This document shows, piece by piece, positions 8,871 to 22,021 of a DNA stretch of 64,000 nt. Both the position numbers and the translations under genes were made by a program. How positions within the stretch are numbered: position 1 is the first letter of the stretch; each line of letters starts with the position of its first letter. The stretch lies in NCBI RefSeq assembly GCF_021130785.1, contig NC_060213.1:99998501-100062500 (forward strand), given 5' to 3'. The notes below the pieces were generated by a model that did no database searches, was not told the origin of the DNA, and worked only from the letters and a program-made list of their open reading frames with translations. The stretch is from Homalodisca vitripennis (Eukaryota > Arthropoda > Insecta > Hemiptera > Cicadellidae).

Positions 8871-11800
8871 CATTTAATACAAGGTTTTCATAAAACAATG
8901 ATGAGGTACTGAACATGATAATAGAAAATAGAACTACATACAGTGAATTTTGTTTGTTAAGGAAAATCATCATCTCAACAGCTTTATTCCATAACGTTTC
9001 TTTATTAGTTCCGTTAGCCACTCAACAAATATCCAATTAAAATTCAAGTTCTGTACAAATGTTTAGTACAACATATCCTTGTTGACGGTTGTCATTGCTA
9101 CGTTAATCCTCAGTAAGTAATATTTGTTACAAATTTATTGGCAATATTTAAAGTGTTTAATACTCAAGATGAAGTCACAAGGAGTAAGGTCAGGACTCCT
9201 TTGATGCCAGAGCATAGACCATCTTCGACATATTCATCGATGTCAAAACTTTTCATTCAAAGCGTCTGTGACAAAGTTCATCTATTTGAAAAAGCAACAA
9301 TTTATTACTATATAAAAATACACAAATAAATTATTGTGAGGGATCTAATAACCAATCTTTCGTCAATCAACACCAAAAATTCGCGTCAGGCAATTCGCAT
9401 TATTGTTGAAAGTTTCGTGTGGTTTCCAGTTCCCCATATGCGTGAGGGGGGTTAGCACAACGAATTATTGTATAATGTAGGTTTGTCTGTTAAAACTTCC
9501 TCATCGTAAAAACTTTACAACTTTATAAATTTTATCTACAATGATTTGTTGTTATTAATCTTGTTCAACATTTCAACAGCAAAATTGAAACGTTTTGCTC
9601 AATCAAGCTTTAAATCGTAAAATAATTTTATATAAACGCGTATAATTTGTCTTTTATATAAAACTTCGAGAAGTATTTTTTGTATACTAGGGTTCCTCTA
9701 GTATGGACTTCTTAGCACTTCTGAGCTCAGATTGTCAAGTAAGTTCAAAACGATTCGTCTGATATTAATGGTCGATCAGTTGATTTCCGCTTCAAAACTG
9801 GTAAAGTTTACTTGCATCGCTTGAACCAACATCGTATGTTATTTTCTTGACGTAAAAATGTTAGGTATTTACGTTGAAATGTACGTTGGACTAAAATTAT
9901 TCACTTTTATTTAACCAGGAACAAAAAATAGTTTGCTTTTAATTTATTAGAAAACATAGTAACGAACTAAACAGACTCTAGCAACAGCAATAGAAATAAT
10001 GCGTGGTTAAAACCGTGGCTAACAAATTGCTGGGTTTTGTTCTATCAGGGATTGCAATAAAAACATCTAAAAGTTCCCTTATTGTCTTTGTTTGAATTGT
10101 TGGGACTTCACCACTCTTTTATGAAAATCCGTTGTAATTGTTAATGTAGTAACCGTTGTTAAACGAAATGAAAAAACAATTTAAATTCGTTATATTTATA
10201 CATGTTTCAGAGAATGTTCACATTCGATCGTTTATTGAGTGAAAAATCGCATCCAATAAAAACACGACCTTGATATGCCAAAAAGTAAGAAGAAATAGGA
10301 GGTAGTAAGAAGAGGTGAAGATTTCATCTAATCATGCCATATACATAGACCATTATTCAGTTGAAAGTCAAATTATCAAAACAAATTTGTCCTTTACGAA
10401 CAAACGAGTGACTTTGCATTTCTAGTATTTCAGCTGTAGCAAACCCTAAGCTACAAGCAATAGCGTGTAAACATGACGTGTAATAATAATACTGTGATAT
10501 TTCAGATTACATGAATCCGCCAAATATGCTGTTTCCACCACTGTTCAAGTAATTAATAACAATGAATACTGCCAATCTGGATGTTTTCTTTAAAACATTT
10601 CAAAGATAAATGTTTACTGTATCACGTAAACGATTATATTTTGTGTGGTCGGTAATAGCGAATTGATTTTATTTCACTTTAATTTCAATAGTTTGATTTA
10701 TTTAAAATAGGCTAACCAGTGTAACTATATTATTACTTGCTTAGACCTAAATATACAAAAATAATTAAATATAACAATAAATTATAGGCAATCTAATATT
10801 ATTACCTGAATAATTATAAAATATGAAATAATTAACTTTTATTAACTTTCTTTAATAATGGCCGGTTTAAAGGAAGGTTAATCTTGGTAGGAGATAATCC
10901 TGTCCAAAGGGGGTTGGATTATTTGACCGCAAAAACTCATACACATAAATCTAAATTAGAGGTATTCCTTAATTCAAATGTCATTTCTCTTTACTGGAAT
11001 AAACGTAATTAATTAGTTAGCTAAATGGGGATTCATAACAAGTATCTCTGTCAGAGAATTAATTTTATAATAATTGCATTAATTTTATAGATTTACCTGG
11101 TTTACAAAATGTCAATATCAGTATCTTCCTATAATGCTCACACGTTGTGTATTTTGACAATACACAAAACAGGACCTCCAATAGCCAATGAACATAGGTT
11201 ACTTTACACACCATCATAAGACTTACAACACCTTTGTTTTTGAGCAACTGCCTTCATCAGATCAGCAGCATCGTGTAGCTGCAATAATATAACTTTATGA
11301 TGCTACCAGTATACGCTCAGTTGGAACTCTTTATTATTTTAGTTAGTTATACGGTCCGAGGCTAGGGGTGCGCAGGTAGCTTTGATTGTTCTTTAACCTC
11401 TCACTCCACAGATGGCAGTCCGAGCGCTCGCTATTGTCATATCACAATTAATTTATAGCATTGGATGAATTATCTCTCGTGTAAATAATACAATAAAAGC
11501 TATCGCGTACGCGATATGTTAGTCAATATACTGAAAGTACTGATTATCAGTTCCTCATATTTGGATACCATGTTCATCGCCGTAGTAAACTTCAGAAGTA
11601 CTGAAGTACATTTTAATTATAGTATATTAAACTCGATCGTTGTAACGACACTCAACAGCAGCAAGCTGGAGCATAAACTAAAACTTCAGGGGGCGGGGCT
11701 TTGAAGTCGAAAACATACGTGTGGACGATTAATGATCTCAACACAATTTGATGTTATTGGCATATTCCTTACATACACACTTAAGTTTTAAAACTAAGGT

Positions 11801-14800
11801 TTTAGTAATATATAATGTTTAAAAACAAATAGTGTAGAAGTAGGTGGACAAAACTGTACTAAACCATTTCAAAAGCTACAATAACTCTTTAAAACCTAAT
11901 TATATATTTCACGAATGCATTGAGGTAAACTATAAATCTTTATCACGATAATAAATCTTAGAGCCCCAATACTATTATTGTCAGAATATGATCTGTGCTT
12001 TAAGAAACCCCATTTCATGTGACCAACATTGTTAGAAATATATAAAAAACATTACAGAATTCCATAAGATTTGTTTATATTCATTAAATTTATATTTTTT
12101 AGTTAACTTTTTTGTTCCTGTATGAATGGAATTCAACGATATTGCTTGCTTGGTATTGTTTTACATATTTATTGAAATAATACATAAACAAAATTCCAAG
12201 GCGATAAAGCATTATTCAATATTTGAAAATTGTTTGAAAATAATCATTTACGCCTTGCTAAAGGTTTTTTTATAACAGTGGAGAATGAGTATCAACGATG
12301 TAACCCGCTCACGGGTGCTTGTGTGTGCGTGGAAATCATACATGATCAAACGAATAAATCTGATCATCAATAAATCATCTTGATCAAACCTGTCAAGTGG
12401 GTCGTTGGTAAGCTTTAATTTAAATCGGAATATTCTTGTTACCTTTCGCTTCTAACCAACATACCATTTGAATTAATTTATTTTAAGATTTTATATTTGC
12501 CATCATGGTAATTATAAGAACAATTAAAAAATGTTTGATCAGTCATATTCTACGAAGTACTTATACAATTTATTGAACTCAATGCTTCCTATATAGTGAA
12601 GCTTCATAGTGTATAAACTAAATAGTTATTAAGTTATCGTGTAAATAGACAGTAACTAAATTTTCCAGCTTTTCGATAAATAGACTTTGCTAATGATCTG
12701 CCACTTAGTTTCATTAGGATGAAAGTAGCTAAAAATACGACAGTGTATTATAATTGCTTTTTGTAGCTTACAAACAAAAATATGTTGAAAAAAGTTTAAC
12801 AAATTCCATTCCATTCGTTTATTCCATTGAATTGCAAATTACAAAATGGAAGTCGGCCGTTAAATCCTCATTAATACGTGTCCGATAAAAGCGTTGTCCT
12901 GTACCAAATACTCTCATTCCAATACTTATTGAGACATGAAACATAAATTGATTTAGTAATAATATTTATTGGTTTTTATTCAGTGACAATCTGTGAGATA
13001 AATGTAATGTATACATTTCACTGAAACATTGAGGTATCGAATACTCATTAGAGTGCACCTGGTGCCGGTTGCACATGATACATGGGTTTCAGCTAGTGTT
13101 ACTCCTTACTGATAAATACATTTCAAGTCTTTTTCATTGTTATATTCTATTCAAAAGGAATAAAATACAAAAAAATTGGTTTCATTATTTATTTCATAGA
13201 GTTTTGATTACGTATTTATAAATATCGAGACAGTTGAACAATTCTTCTCCAAATAATATATACGGCTTATATTTTTTTACGGTTTTAATTACTATCCAAG
13301 TTTTATTTATCCTAATACACAATCCTATATTGCTAAAAGTCAAATTGGCATTTCACAAAAAAAGAAATGAAGTAAGGAAATTAGTGAATTAGCTAATGAA
13401 ATTAACTAAGAAATTACTGTATAGTGTTTTGCTGATAACAAATTAAGACTGTCATATAGGATGCTGTATTCAATAAGTGATAAAGACGAAATCATCCATT
13501 CTAAGCATTTCCTCTTTAAAATTACGTGCTTTGCATTTTGGAATGCAGGAGAAAGTTGCTTGCTTTAGAAGAGTTAAAGCGTTTTCGACTAACTTAGAAA
13601 GTAGAAAATGACTCATTGCTTTAAGATGTTAGATTACAACTGTAATTGAAAAGATCGGCATTTCGGCGAAATCTGACTATCATATTTAGTCATAATACAT
13701 TTCAGCAATGCTTTGTGTCTCACCGGACATTATTTTATTATTATTCATATTGTTCATATTTACGGACTAGTAGTACTTTCATTACATTGGAAAATGTTAT
13801 ATTAAAATATATTATACAGATTCAATTAATAAAACATATATATATATGTTTTTCCTTGGATGGCCGCAGAACCTAAGTTTTGAATCTTAATTAAATCAAG
13901 AATAACCTAAACACTATTTTATTATTAATTTTTTTTAAATTTATGTAAATAATAGCATTTTTTGATCTATTACATTCTAAAGGCATTTGAATTTTAGTAC
14001 TAACTCGTAGTCCATAAGGTAAATTATAGATGATTGGTAGACATCATTAAAATTAGTTAATCATAATTAAGTCAAACTATTGAAGTATTCAAAAGTTGTT
14101 AGAACGATGAATAAATAGCAATTCTTGACAACGTTTTCCAACTTATTAATTTTAAAATATACAGTGATTACAAATCATGCTTCTACACAGATAATGGTGT
14201 ACAGATCTCCTAAATGATGGCGGCTGAAGCAAAGTTTCAAATCCTGTATACATTGATTGAATACAGTATTTTTTGATAGCATTACACTCTGAAAGGCATT
14301 ATGTTATATTATCTATTCGATCGTAACAGTTAATATTTGGTACTAAGCTGTAGTCTATAATCCATTTGAACACAGATATAGATATTTAAATATTGGATAA
14401 CTACGATAATGCCAACACGTTGGAATACTTTGTACACTTTTCAGCTTTCAACAAGTACAGTCATATGAATAAAACATTTGCTGATCTGAATAAAACAAGC
14501 CACACGCTGCTCAGAAGGTGAAAAACCTCTCAGATAACGTGTGGTTTTAGGCTTCGGAGCACAGCAACTCTATTTCCTTATGTATTTTCCTTGTAGTGGG
14601 TTACTCTTACGCTATACGTGTTGCAAAGCAAAGTGTATCAACAAATTTTTGGGGGCCTGTATTTTATGTTCGCAAATCGGTCAATAAAACATGGCAGTCT
14701 TATGTATTATTTAAAAATTGTAATAACATAATAGCTGTATATTGTCAAGAAATAGTAAAAAATTAAAGTAGAATTGTAATAAAAATATACGTTACAAATA

Positions 14801-15490
14801 TAATACTTTTACTCTTTGAATCTCTTAACCCCGGCTTTTTGTACCTAATTCTAGACATTTTTGCACATATGAGGTTTCATGAGCTTTAAATAAACATGTA
14901 ATATGTTTACTGTATATATTTTCTAGCCACCTTTGACATTTTGGATGCATTAAATGTTTCAAAAACAAAACAAGTAGAAATATATTTATAGGGGTTAATA
15001 CTTTTAAGAAATTTAATAAATAATAAGAAATATTAATATTATAAGTCCTATAATTCACTTAAGTATCTAAACAAGTACATTTCTTGCAGCTAACTTTATA
15101 AAAATTAAAATAATTTACGAGAATAATATAGTACATTTATATTGTTCGTATTAGTTATAAGAATGACTTACTATGGTTAGATACGCTTTGTTCAGTTATT
15201 GAGTTTTTAAGTTTGAATATATAAAATGCTAAAATCTCCGTTAAAACGTATCAAGTTACTGTTGAATTTAATGTTTAATATACCAAAGTATATCAACACT
15301 TAATTAACTTTTACTATGAATATAAAACAAATTAACATGCACTTTTATTTTATTATCAAAATTATATAATAAATGTATTTATTCTTTCACTAATTCTTTC
15401 ATTTTTCTTTAATTACGTTTTCAGTTAATTTAAATGTTAGGAGCCTAAAATCAATTTTGTTTCAAACAATATTCAATCCTTACTTTAACA
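8871..15490. other. Long AT-rich stretch between the two duplicated segments
   Basis: About 6.6 kb with no supportable gene. The only local oddities are a 16-bp palindrome at 11501-11516, a small GC-richer patch at 11345-11440, short hairpins such as CCACACG/CGTGTGG (14500-14544), and ordinary AT-rich frames that I attribute to chance. Confidence 0.4.
11501..11516. repeat. Perfect 16-bp palindrome
   Basis: TATCGCGTACGCGATA is self-complementary over its full length and CpG-rich in an AT-rich area. It could be a dimeric protein binding site; there is no other evidence. Confidence 0.5.
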
Positions 15491-15634
15491 AACAAGTAAT
15501 TGGCAAAGGGTTTTCTGCGAAGTATTATTGATACTACAATACTCGCCGGACAATACTCAGATTGCACGTGTCAGCTTTGTAGTAATGAGTCTTTACACAG
15601 TGTCCATTACTAATGAATTGGTTGTCACGGACTT
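15491..15634. repeat. Duplicated island B, copy 2
   Basis: This is the partner of 1013-1158, with best similarity over 15541-15634. The minus strand is open through and beyond the island (from about 15672 to 15531) and can be read as a short peptide with four cysteines, including DNQFISNGHCVKTHYYKADT. The position matching copy 1's donor reads GCGAGTAT instead of GTAAGTAT. Because codon positions 1 and 2 differ more than position 3 between copies, I do not call a CDS. Confidence 0.6.
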
Positions 15635-16541
15635 CCATGTCACACGTTTTGGTTTCAGTTGTCTCTAATTCGCTATAAATAGTGATGAAATGTTATTTGT
15701 GCAGTGGGTTACTATATTACAATCTTCAACGATTCGTAATTAGAAATATGATTATTTAAATTGGTTTCTTTTCTACTTACAACTTATTTTGTTGATATGT
15801 TTTTTTAAGACAGTTTTATGTGTTAAAACATTATACTTATTTAGTAAGGCAATACAAATGAGCATAGAGACATAATTTTTTAATATAGTTTACTTTGAAA
15901 AGTAGTGATGGTCAACGCATCTTTTATGTAATTTTATTAATTTTTTCGAATGAAACTTTAAAAATGTATTTGCCTTATTTTTAAAATTATAACTGTTCAT
16001 AATAGCAACTTATGAGGTGTATGTTATTGATAATATAAGTATGAAGCATTGTTAGTATTACTCTACATATCTTACACTTTGATTCAGGGGCGATTCCGCC
16101 ACCATAGGGTTAAAAAACAGAACGATAAAAATTGTTTGTGAGCAAACTAATGCATTAACGCTTGCTTCTCGTATTTGCTTATTTACCTTTATATTTAAGT
16201 TTTCCACAAATTCGTAGTTACAATAGCAGCCACCTCCAGTGTGCTGTGGGTGTTACCCTTTACTATTAATTGAAACTTATAGCGAAATTAAGTTAAGATA
16301 CATGCATTCCAAATTTAATGCCAAACACCCCGGGAAACCAAGCTATTTCACTATTAATACTGTAAATACTACCAAACGAAGAAAATTTGGAAGATAAAGT
16401 TCATAGCCTATAATCTAAGTCATTAGATGCACAGTAACAGTAGTGGAAATAATTTCAGCAGCCGTGTTCGTGAATAATATTTTAGAGCAGTTTACTGTAA
16501 TTATGCAATAGAGTTTTATACTTTTTGTTTGTTTGTTTCAG
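15635..16541. other. AT-rich spacer
   Basis: Nothing recognised before the candidate splice acceptor at 16540-16541. Confidence 0.35.
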
Positions 16542-16591
16542 GTACGAAGAAATTAAAGTTCCTGTAGGATGGGAGGATTCCAGTGGTAAAT
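16542..16591 (+). other. Candidate small exon after a strong acceptor
   Basis: A textbook pyrimidine tract, CTTTTTGTTTGTTTGTTTCAG, ends at 16541. The next bases read, in one frame, YEEIKVPVGWEDSSGK then stop, with a possible donor G|GTAAAT at 16586. The PVGWE wording is vaguely like the start of a WW domain, but the segment is far too short to assign. In another phase it reads TKKLKFL then stop. It may be a microexon, a terminal exon or chance. Confidence 0.15.
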
Positions 16592-16811
16592 AATTAACTC
16601 AATGCTAGTAATCCTTGTAAGTACATTCTGAAGGTTATTTACTATGACGGGTGTCAATCGCGTTAAAAATTACATTTAATGTAGATTTTGAACAACTTCA
16701 AAGGAGCATGTATTAATTATATTTATATACTAATGTTACATCATTGAATTGAAACACTTATTTTGAAATGTGCCCTTTTACAAACGCATATGTTCCGCCG
16801 ATTACATAAGT

Positions 16812-16966
16812 CACTTTCCTCCCAAATCGAGTTAACTTCCGTCGACTCTGTAAACGCCCAATGCGAGCTGACAATTGCTCGGAGCACTGTCATGTCAGCT
16901 CGCTGTCAGCCGCTTGTAAATGTTCTATATATAAGCTCTTGTCTTCACTTTTGTCTTCTGAGGCTT
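16812..16966 (+). repeat. Duplicated island C, copy 2 (hairpin plus TATA-like box)
   Basis: This matches 3148-3300 over its whole length with scattered substitutions. The inverted repeat GCGAGCTGACA (16863-16873) / TGTCAGCTCGC (16893-16903) is retained, followed by GCTGTCAGCCGCTTGTAAAT. Here a TATA-like TCTATATATAAGC follows at 16923-16936 with a pyrimidine-rich leader, so the island reads as a plausible RNA polymerase II core promoter on the plus strand with an upstream palindromic site. This is inference from layout. Confidence 0.6.
16924..16936 (+). promoter_or_regulatory. TATA-like box in island C copy 2
   Basis: CTATATATAAGC lies about 20 bases after the hairpin and conserved GCTTGTAAATG, and about 15 bases before TCTTCACTTTTGTCTTCTG, which could hold a start site. 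The first copy lacks the TATA. No downstream exon can be assigned. Confidence 0.3.
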
Positions 16967-19011
16967 TAAGAAAAAACCGCGCTAAATTAATCGTGCTTTA
17001 ATGTGAACTTGTATTAAAATATAATTTAACTGAACTGAAATATAAATTTCTTAATATATATTTCTTTTTTCAAATTTAATAAGAAGAGCTTACTACGCTC
17101 AACGCGATTTATTTACAGAACATTCAATAATTATTTTATTCATATTATAATGTAAACAAAAAATGTTTATTAAGATTTAAGCGGCCCATTGAAGTAGTTT
17201 TTTTTCGTCATCTTATAACAATGGTCTTAAAAATCAGCTGGCATAAAATTAGTGCTTTTAGTGCAATAACTGCAAACTTTGTTATTGTATTGGTACAAAT
17301 GAATAACAGCTGTTTTGATAACAACTGTCTGATTATGTTGGGTAATGATGTAAGAAGGTAATAAGAGTTAAATAAAAATTGAAAAGAAACAAAAGTGTTA
17401 TTTGGGCGGGGGGGGGGAGTAGTGTTTAATCGTATTTCGAACCCTGCTTCGCCTCGCTCGTACATCAAGATTGCGTAGCAAATAAAATATATGCTCCCTA
17501 GTAATGAAAACTGCTATTTCAAAATGTGTTACAGTCTTATAATAGTACATTAAAACGTTGTTGAACCATTTACTATGCAGTATTTAATACATGGTCTATA
17601 ACAAGTTATTAAATTGGTTTAACTGTACTTAACCTATTGTAGTGTCATCGATGAACTTATTCTAATATAAATATTCTATTATTATTTGTAAAAATAGTTC
17701 TAGAACATAATTTATGAAAAAAATAGTTTCTGTTTAAATGCGTGTTAAAAACTAATGACTTCACTATTACGTAATAAACGGTAGCATCTTTGCTAACGTT
17801 AACGGCACTCGACAGTTTTAATTTATTTGTATCTGATAAGTTATGACTGTCATAACTTGAGTATAATGTTATAAATAACAAGCATTTATTTTGTTTGCAA
17901 TCATGAGCTGCTATATCATAAGTCCGATCGAGTTGCTAACACTGTTAGGAATCATTACTGCAAACTAGAATATAACCAAGTTTGATTTGTTTAGATCAGC
18001 TGGTCTTATTTTTAGGCCCCTAAAAGTCGAATTTACGCATGAAATTTTAAAATCCAACATATGTAATTTGCAGCCACCTCTATTGGCAAAAATCTAATAA
18101 ATAATTAGAAAATGTATAAACACTGAAAGATCACAGGGACCCTAACAAGTTATTTAAACCTATTTTACTCTCTGGTATGTTGGTAGACCAATTACTTCAG
18201 TCACCTCTAACAGCTGTAGCCTAGTCAAGAAATGTAACATATTAATGTGAAGAGAAAAAACGTAGTAGAGTTCTGCCATTTGTTACAACTATTATAACAA
18301 GCTTCATAATTACTTTATCCTTTTCTCCCTTTCGCGTGATTTATACTACAACATTGAACATTCTTATGAAATACACATATATGTATATAATATAGTCTTG
18401 AAAAGTTTCAGTATTATAATTCTTACCTAAAACCTTTCAGTGGAAAAATATTACTTTATTCAGTTTATTTCCTATACTTTCAGTATTTGGACTATACTAC
18501 TTTAACTGAAATAAATTTTCCAAATATTTGGAATCACTAAATATGTAGAACGTTTCGTCTACTTCCATTTTGTATGAAAAATAGTGTATATATTTCTAGA
18601 ACATTAGAACAATTAAATATTATTGATATTATTATATATTAATGTATTTAAAAAGAGTTCAAAGGTATAACATTTATAAAAATAAGAAAAAACAGTGGAT
18701 TTTAATACACTTATTTTAATTTTCTTGGATTTAGAAATATTCTATAATAAAATGTAATATTTATTTTTGAGCATAAAAACTGATAGATATGTACGGAATA
18801 CTTCACTAACAGAATAACGAAAGGAATCTCTAATCACACTCAAAAACCAACCTATAGTAACATGCAGACACAATATTATAAACAATAAATTTGTTTTTAT
18901 AGTGAATAAGAAAACAGAATTATTTTATTAAAATTTGTTTATAGTATAGCTGTTGTTGATTGTTAAAACTGTTTTTACTTTTAGAATGTTTTAACGTGGA
19001 AGTAAAACCTT
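16967..19011. other. AT-rich non-coding DNA with a short G-run
   Basis: No supported exon. Bases 17408-17417 are ten G residues in a row, unusual for this composition. Confidence 0.4.
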
Positions 19012-19140
19012 TAGCTAAATTATAGCACATATCGGTTGCAAGATTTATGCCCTGTCAAACGCAAGGTGATGTCGCAATGAAGGGGAGTACTATCCACGCA
19101 TCATGCACCTGATACCCATCATGGAATGTTACCTGTCATA
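19012..19140. repeat. Duplicated island D, copy 2
   Basis: This is the partner of 6489-6616. The 105-base core 19036-19140 differs at three positions only. Flank similarity fades upstream and stops abruptly downstream. Confidence 0.65.
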
Positions 19141-19312
19141 TGACTCAATCGGCAGGCATATATAACGTATTACTTTCAATTTAAATCGTCTTACGTGAAT
19201 ATATTAGACTAGATATTTCGTAAGTTAATTTATTTTTTAGAAAAAGGAAAATATCCAAGGTATACTCTAATATCACAACTATGATGTCCATATCTACTTA
19301 AAAAAGTCTTTT

Positions 19313-19710
19313 TGACTGAGCAATAGGGAAGTACATCACTCAAGGGGCTGGAAAATTTCATTTCTGTCAGTATTTCTCTCTGTTATCTCTGTCTGTCTCT
19401 GGTATCTCGAGAACGAACTGGTCTAAAGAACAAAACGTTTAGAGTAATCTTCATTTCTGTATAGGCAAAATCGAGTTCGATGATGGTACTCAATCCATGG
19501 AATTTGGCTAAGCGTCAGTGAACATTTTAGCATTTGTATGGTAAGGTAACGACGATGCCAATGAAAAAAGTGTAGATAAAATTAATTTTGAAGTAAAATA
19601 ATAAAATCATATATTTTAACATGTGACACATGCAGCTAAAGATTTGCGATATTGTATACACTCTCAGCGAAGCCTGTTATGCTACATTTGGTGTGGGTGC
19701 TTCTATGTTG
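19313..19710 (+). repeat. Interspersed repeat family F, copy 1
   Basis: Family F is recognised by an ordered set of short blocks: a head near ATCACTCAAGGGGCTGGAAA, a (T)CTGTCTGTCT-like run, a TCTCGAGAACGAACTGG-like block, CATGGAATTTGGCTAAGCGTC, TTTTAACATGTGACA, and a tail CTCAGCGAAGCCTGTTA followed by GGTGTGG. All are present here. There is no coding capacity. The family is probably a non-autonomous transposable element of about 400-500 bp, class unknown. Confidence 0.55.
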
Positions 19711-20702
19711 TTTTAATTCATTAACCATATGAATATTGTAACTATCACAATTTTATAAACTACACAAAACCAAATAATTGTTGCATGAATTTTTAAAAGA
19801 AGGTTAAAAAGAAGGTGTGCCCTATGTTTTATATATCGAATAGATGAATAATATTTCGTATTTCTAGTAGACCTAGACCTCATTAGGTCTAAGAATCTAT
19901 TCTTGGACAAATGTTTGTATATATTTTATTAGTGTGCTTAGATAACAATATAAAGTAATATAAACGTCAGTAGTGAAACATCTGCAACAATACATTATTA
20001 CTTCTACTAATCTTATACTTACTACTATCACTGTTAATTTTTCAATGTAAATTGAATATTTTATTGCACCATTTTATATAGAAAGTTGCAATGATAACAT
20101 TTAGTTAACGATGTAGGTTAACGAATGAGCTGAATTTATTATATACTTTTTAGAGGTTAGTCACAAAGAAAGTTCAATAGGTATTTTCTTACTGATTTAC
20201 AAAAACTCTCCATTCATATGATATTCATTCAGTTGTTAAAATATTGTAAGGTTTATGCAAAATATTCCTGTGGCATTGGTTTTCTTAAAGTTATTTAATA
20301 TTTTTCAAAGGTTTTTTTTTCTAGGTCTGAGGTATTAAATTAGTCTTACCAAACCTTTTGATGGCAACGGTACAAATCCAATCACAAATCTTTATTCATC
20401 TACGAAGAAATTGAACTTGTGTGACCCATCTTGTATAGAGCAGCAGTCCAGAGTTCAGTTATCGTCGTATCAAATGCACCGCTAGCCGGTGCTACTTCTT
20501 GTTATAAAAGGTTTACTTGCAATATATCAAAAGGATTTATTCAAAAAGCACATTTGAAAACTTTCATACAACAAGTTACTCAGATGTGGTATAAATAATC
20601 AAATACGCAGAATTATACATTGCAACATAACCAATGTTTGAGTGGCAATTTTAGTATCTTTGATTCATTCAAATTTCCACCTCAAAGGCATCCATACGGA
20701 AG
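19711..20702. other. AT-rich spacer
   Basis: Nothing recognised. Confidence 0.35.
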
Positions 20703-20909
20703 TTTAATTGTCCTGCACTATAATTTAAGGTCCGGGTTAAATATAGCAATCTGTTGAGCTTTGTTCTCGACAAGGGTGGGAGTGAGGGAGGGAAAGGACA
20801 TTGTGAAGAGAAATGTGTTACTTCCCACCAGCGGCCATTGTTGACGTGTATCTTGTGTCTGTTTCGTGAGGGGACACAGTAGCAAACAGGATACCATTCA
20901 GTTTGGTTA
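20703..20909. repeat. Duplicated island E, copy 2
   Basis: This is the partner of 8664-8870. The interval 20764-20898 is identical to 8725-8859 over 135 bases, while the adjacent 60 bases differ at several sites. It is the last of the four colinear islands seen in this segment. Confidence 0.7.
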
Positions 20910-21846
20910 CAGTGAGATATAATATTATTAGGTAGACTCATAGATAGATGCTAAAATTTGATGAAATGATGTGAAAAATATCTAAATCTCTGCATTATGT
21001 CGTGTCAACGTTTAAGTGTATAAGTATTTCGATAAATTATATAAATTAATTAATTTGAGAATTCGATTTTTAATAACTTGTTTTTAATTATAATCTTGTC
21101 TTGAAAAATTATGCGCTTACATAAGTAAGTATTGCATAAAATCAAACAGGCAAACCGCAATAACTAATTTATTTATGATTGATGAAGGCCCGGCTTTAAG
21201 GCAACGCCGGAGGTTACGAACTAGTTCCAGCGATTACTGCCTTATTTATTCCTAGAAATCCCCGTTTCTCAGTTACTTTACTTACTGCGTATTCATCAGA
21301 AGGATTCTCCTCTTAGTTGACCAGTGCATCTTGTTTCAACTAGTGTTCTGTCTTACTGAATTGTTCTGTGCAACATGCCTCAGTGTCTTGTAGGTTCGGG
21401 TATCTGTAGACCTCCAACGGGGAAAAATCTAGATGTAAGCTTCTCATATCTCAGCAGCTTACTGTTAAAACTAGAAAAATCTTTGATATTATTATTTAAT
21501 TAGCATAAATCATACATTAATTTAGGCTCGGTCAACTGCTTTTTATTCAATGTGCATAATGGCGTATAGATGAGAATCAGGACAGAATACTGAAATATTT
21601 TCCACCAAAAGGTAACTATGTGAATTTATTCTGGTAACTGTGTGGAATGGGTAATTTCAGAGACAGAAAACTACCAGAGAGAAATGTCAGCGAGGTATAG
21701 TACTTTCACTATTAATAAATTAAGTAGTTTTTGCTTACAAGAATGAAAAGATGTGGAAAAGTTTGAGTTCAAAGCTTTTTAGCAAGGTCCTATTTAGCCT
21801 TATTACTATTTAAATTATATTGTATATATAAAAATAAATTAAATAA
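20910..21846. other. Spacer with a mixed-composition patch
   Basis: 21180-21440 is GC-richer than the neighbourhood (for example GGCCCGGCTTTAAGGCAACG) and may be a repeat fragment or exon relic. I cannot assign it. Confidence 0.3.
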
Positions 21847-21861
21847 AAATAAATATATATA

Positions 21862-21892
21862 CGAGGGCTGTTTTTTTTTCAACTTCCGATCG
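21862..21892 (+). repeat. Mariner left terminal inverted repeat
   Basis: It begins CGAGGGCTG followed by nine T residues and CAACTTCCGATCG. It matches the reverse complement of 23166-23196 apart from T-run length and the last few bases. Confidence 0.9.
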
Positions 21893-22021
21893 TGCCGCTA
21901 GATGGCTGGGCGAGCGGTATCGGCCAGCAATGCGCGGCAGTCGACTGCGCACCTCCCACTACAACCTCACTCATTTTCGGACGGCCGACGCCATTTCCAA
22001 TTTATCTAGCGACACATAAAC

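Noticed and set aside
8649..9021. Overlapping minus-strand frames over island E copy 1
   Set aside because: Several frames are open at once and nucleotide identity between copies is complete at all codon positions, so coding is not indicated.
16763..16969. 68-codon plus-strand frame over island C copy 2
   Set aside because: The frame is interrupted by different ends in the two copies and the palindromic structure better explains the conservation.
17208..17468. 86-codon minus-strand frame with a proline run
   Set aside because: The proline run is the translated G homopolymer at 17408-17417.
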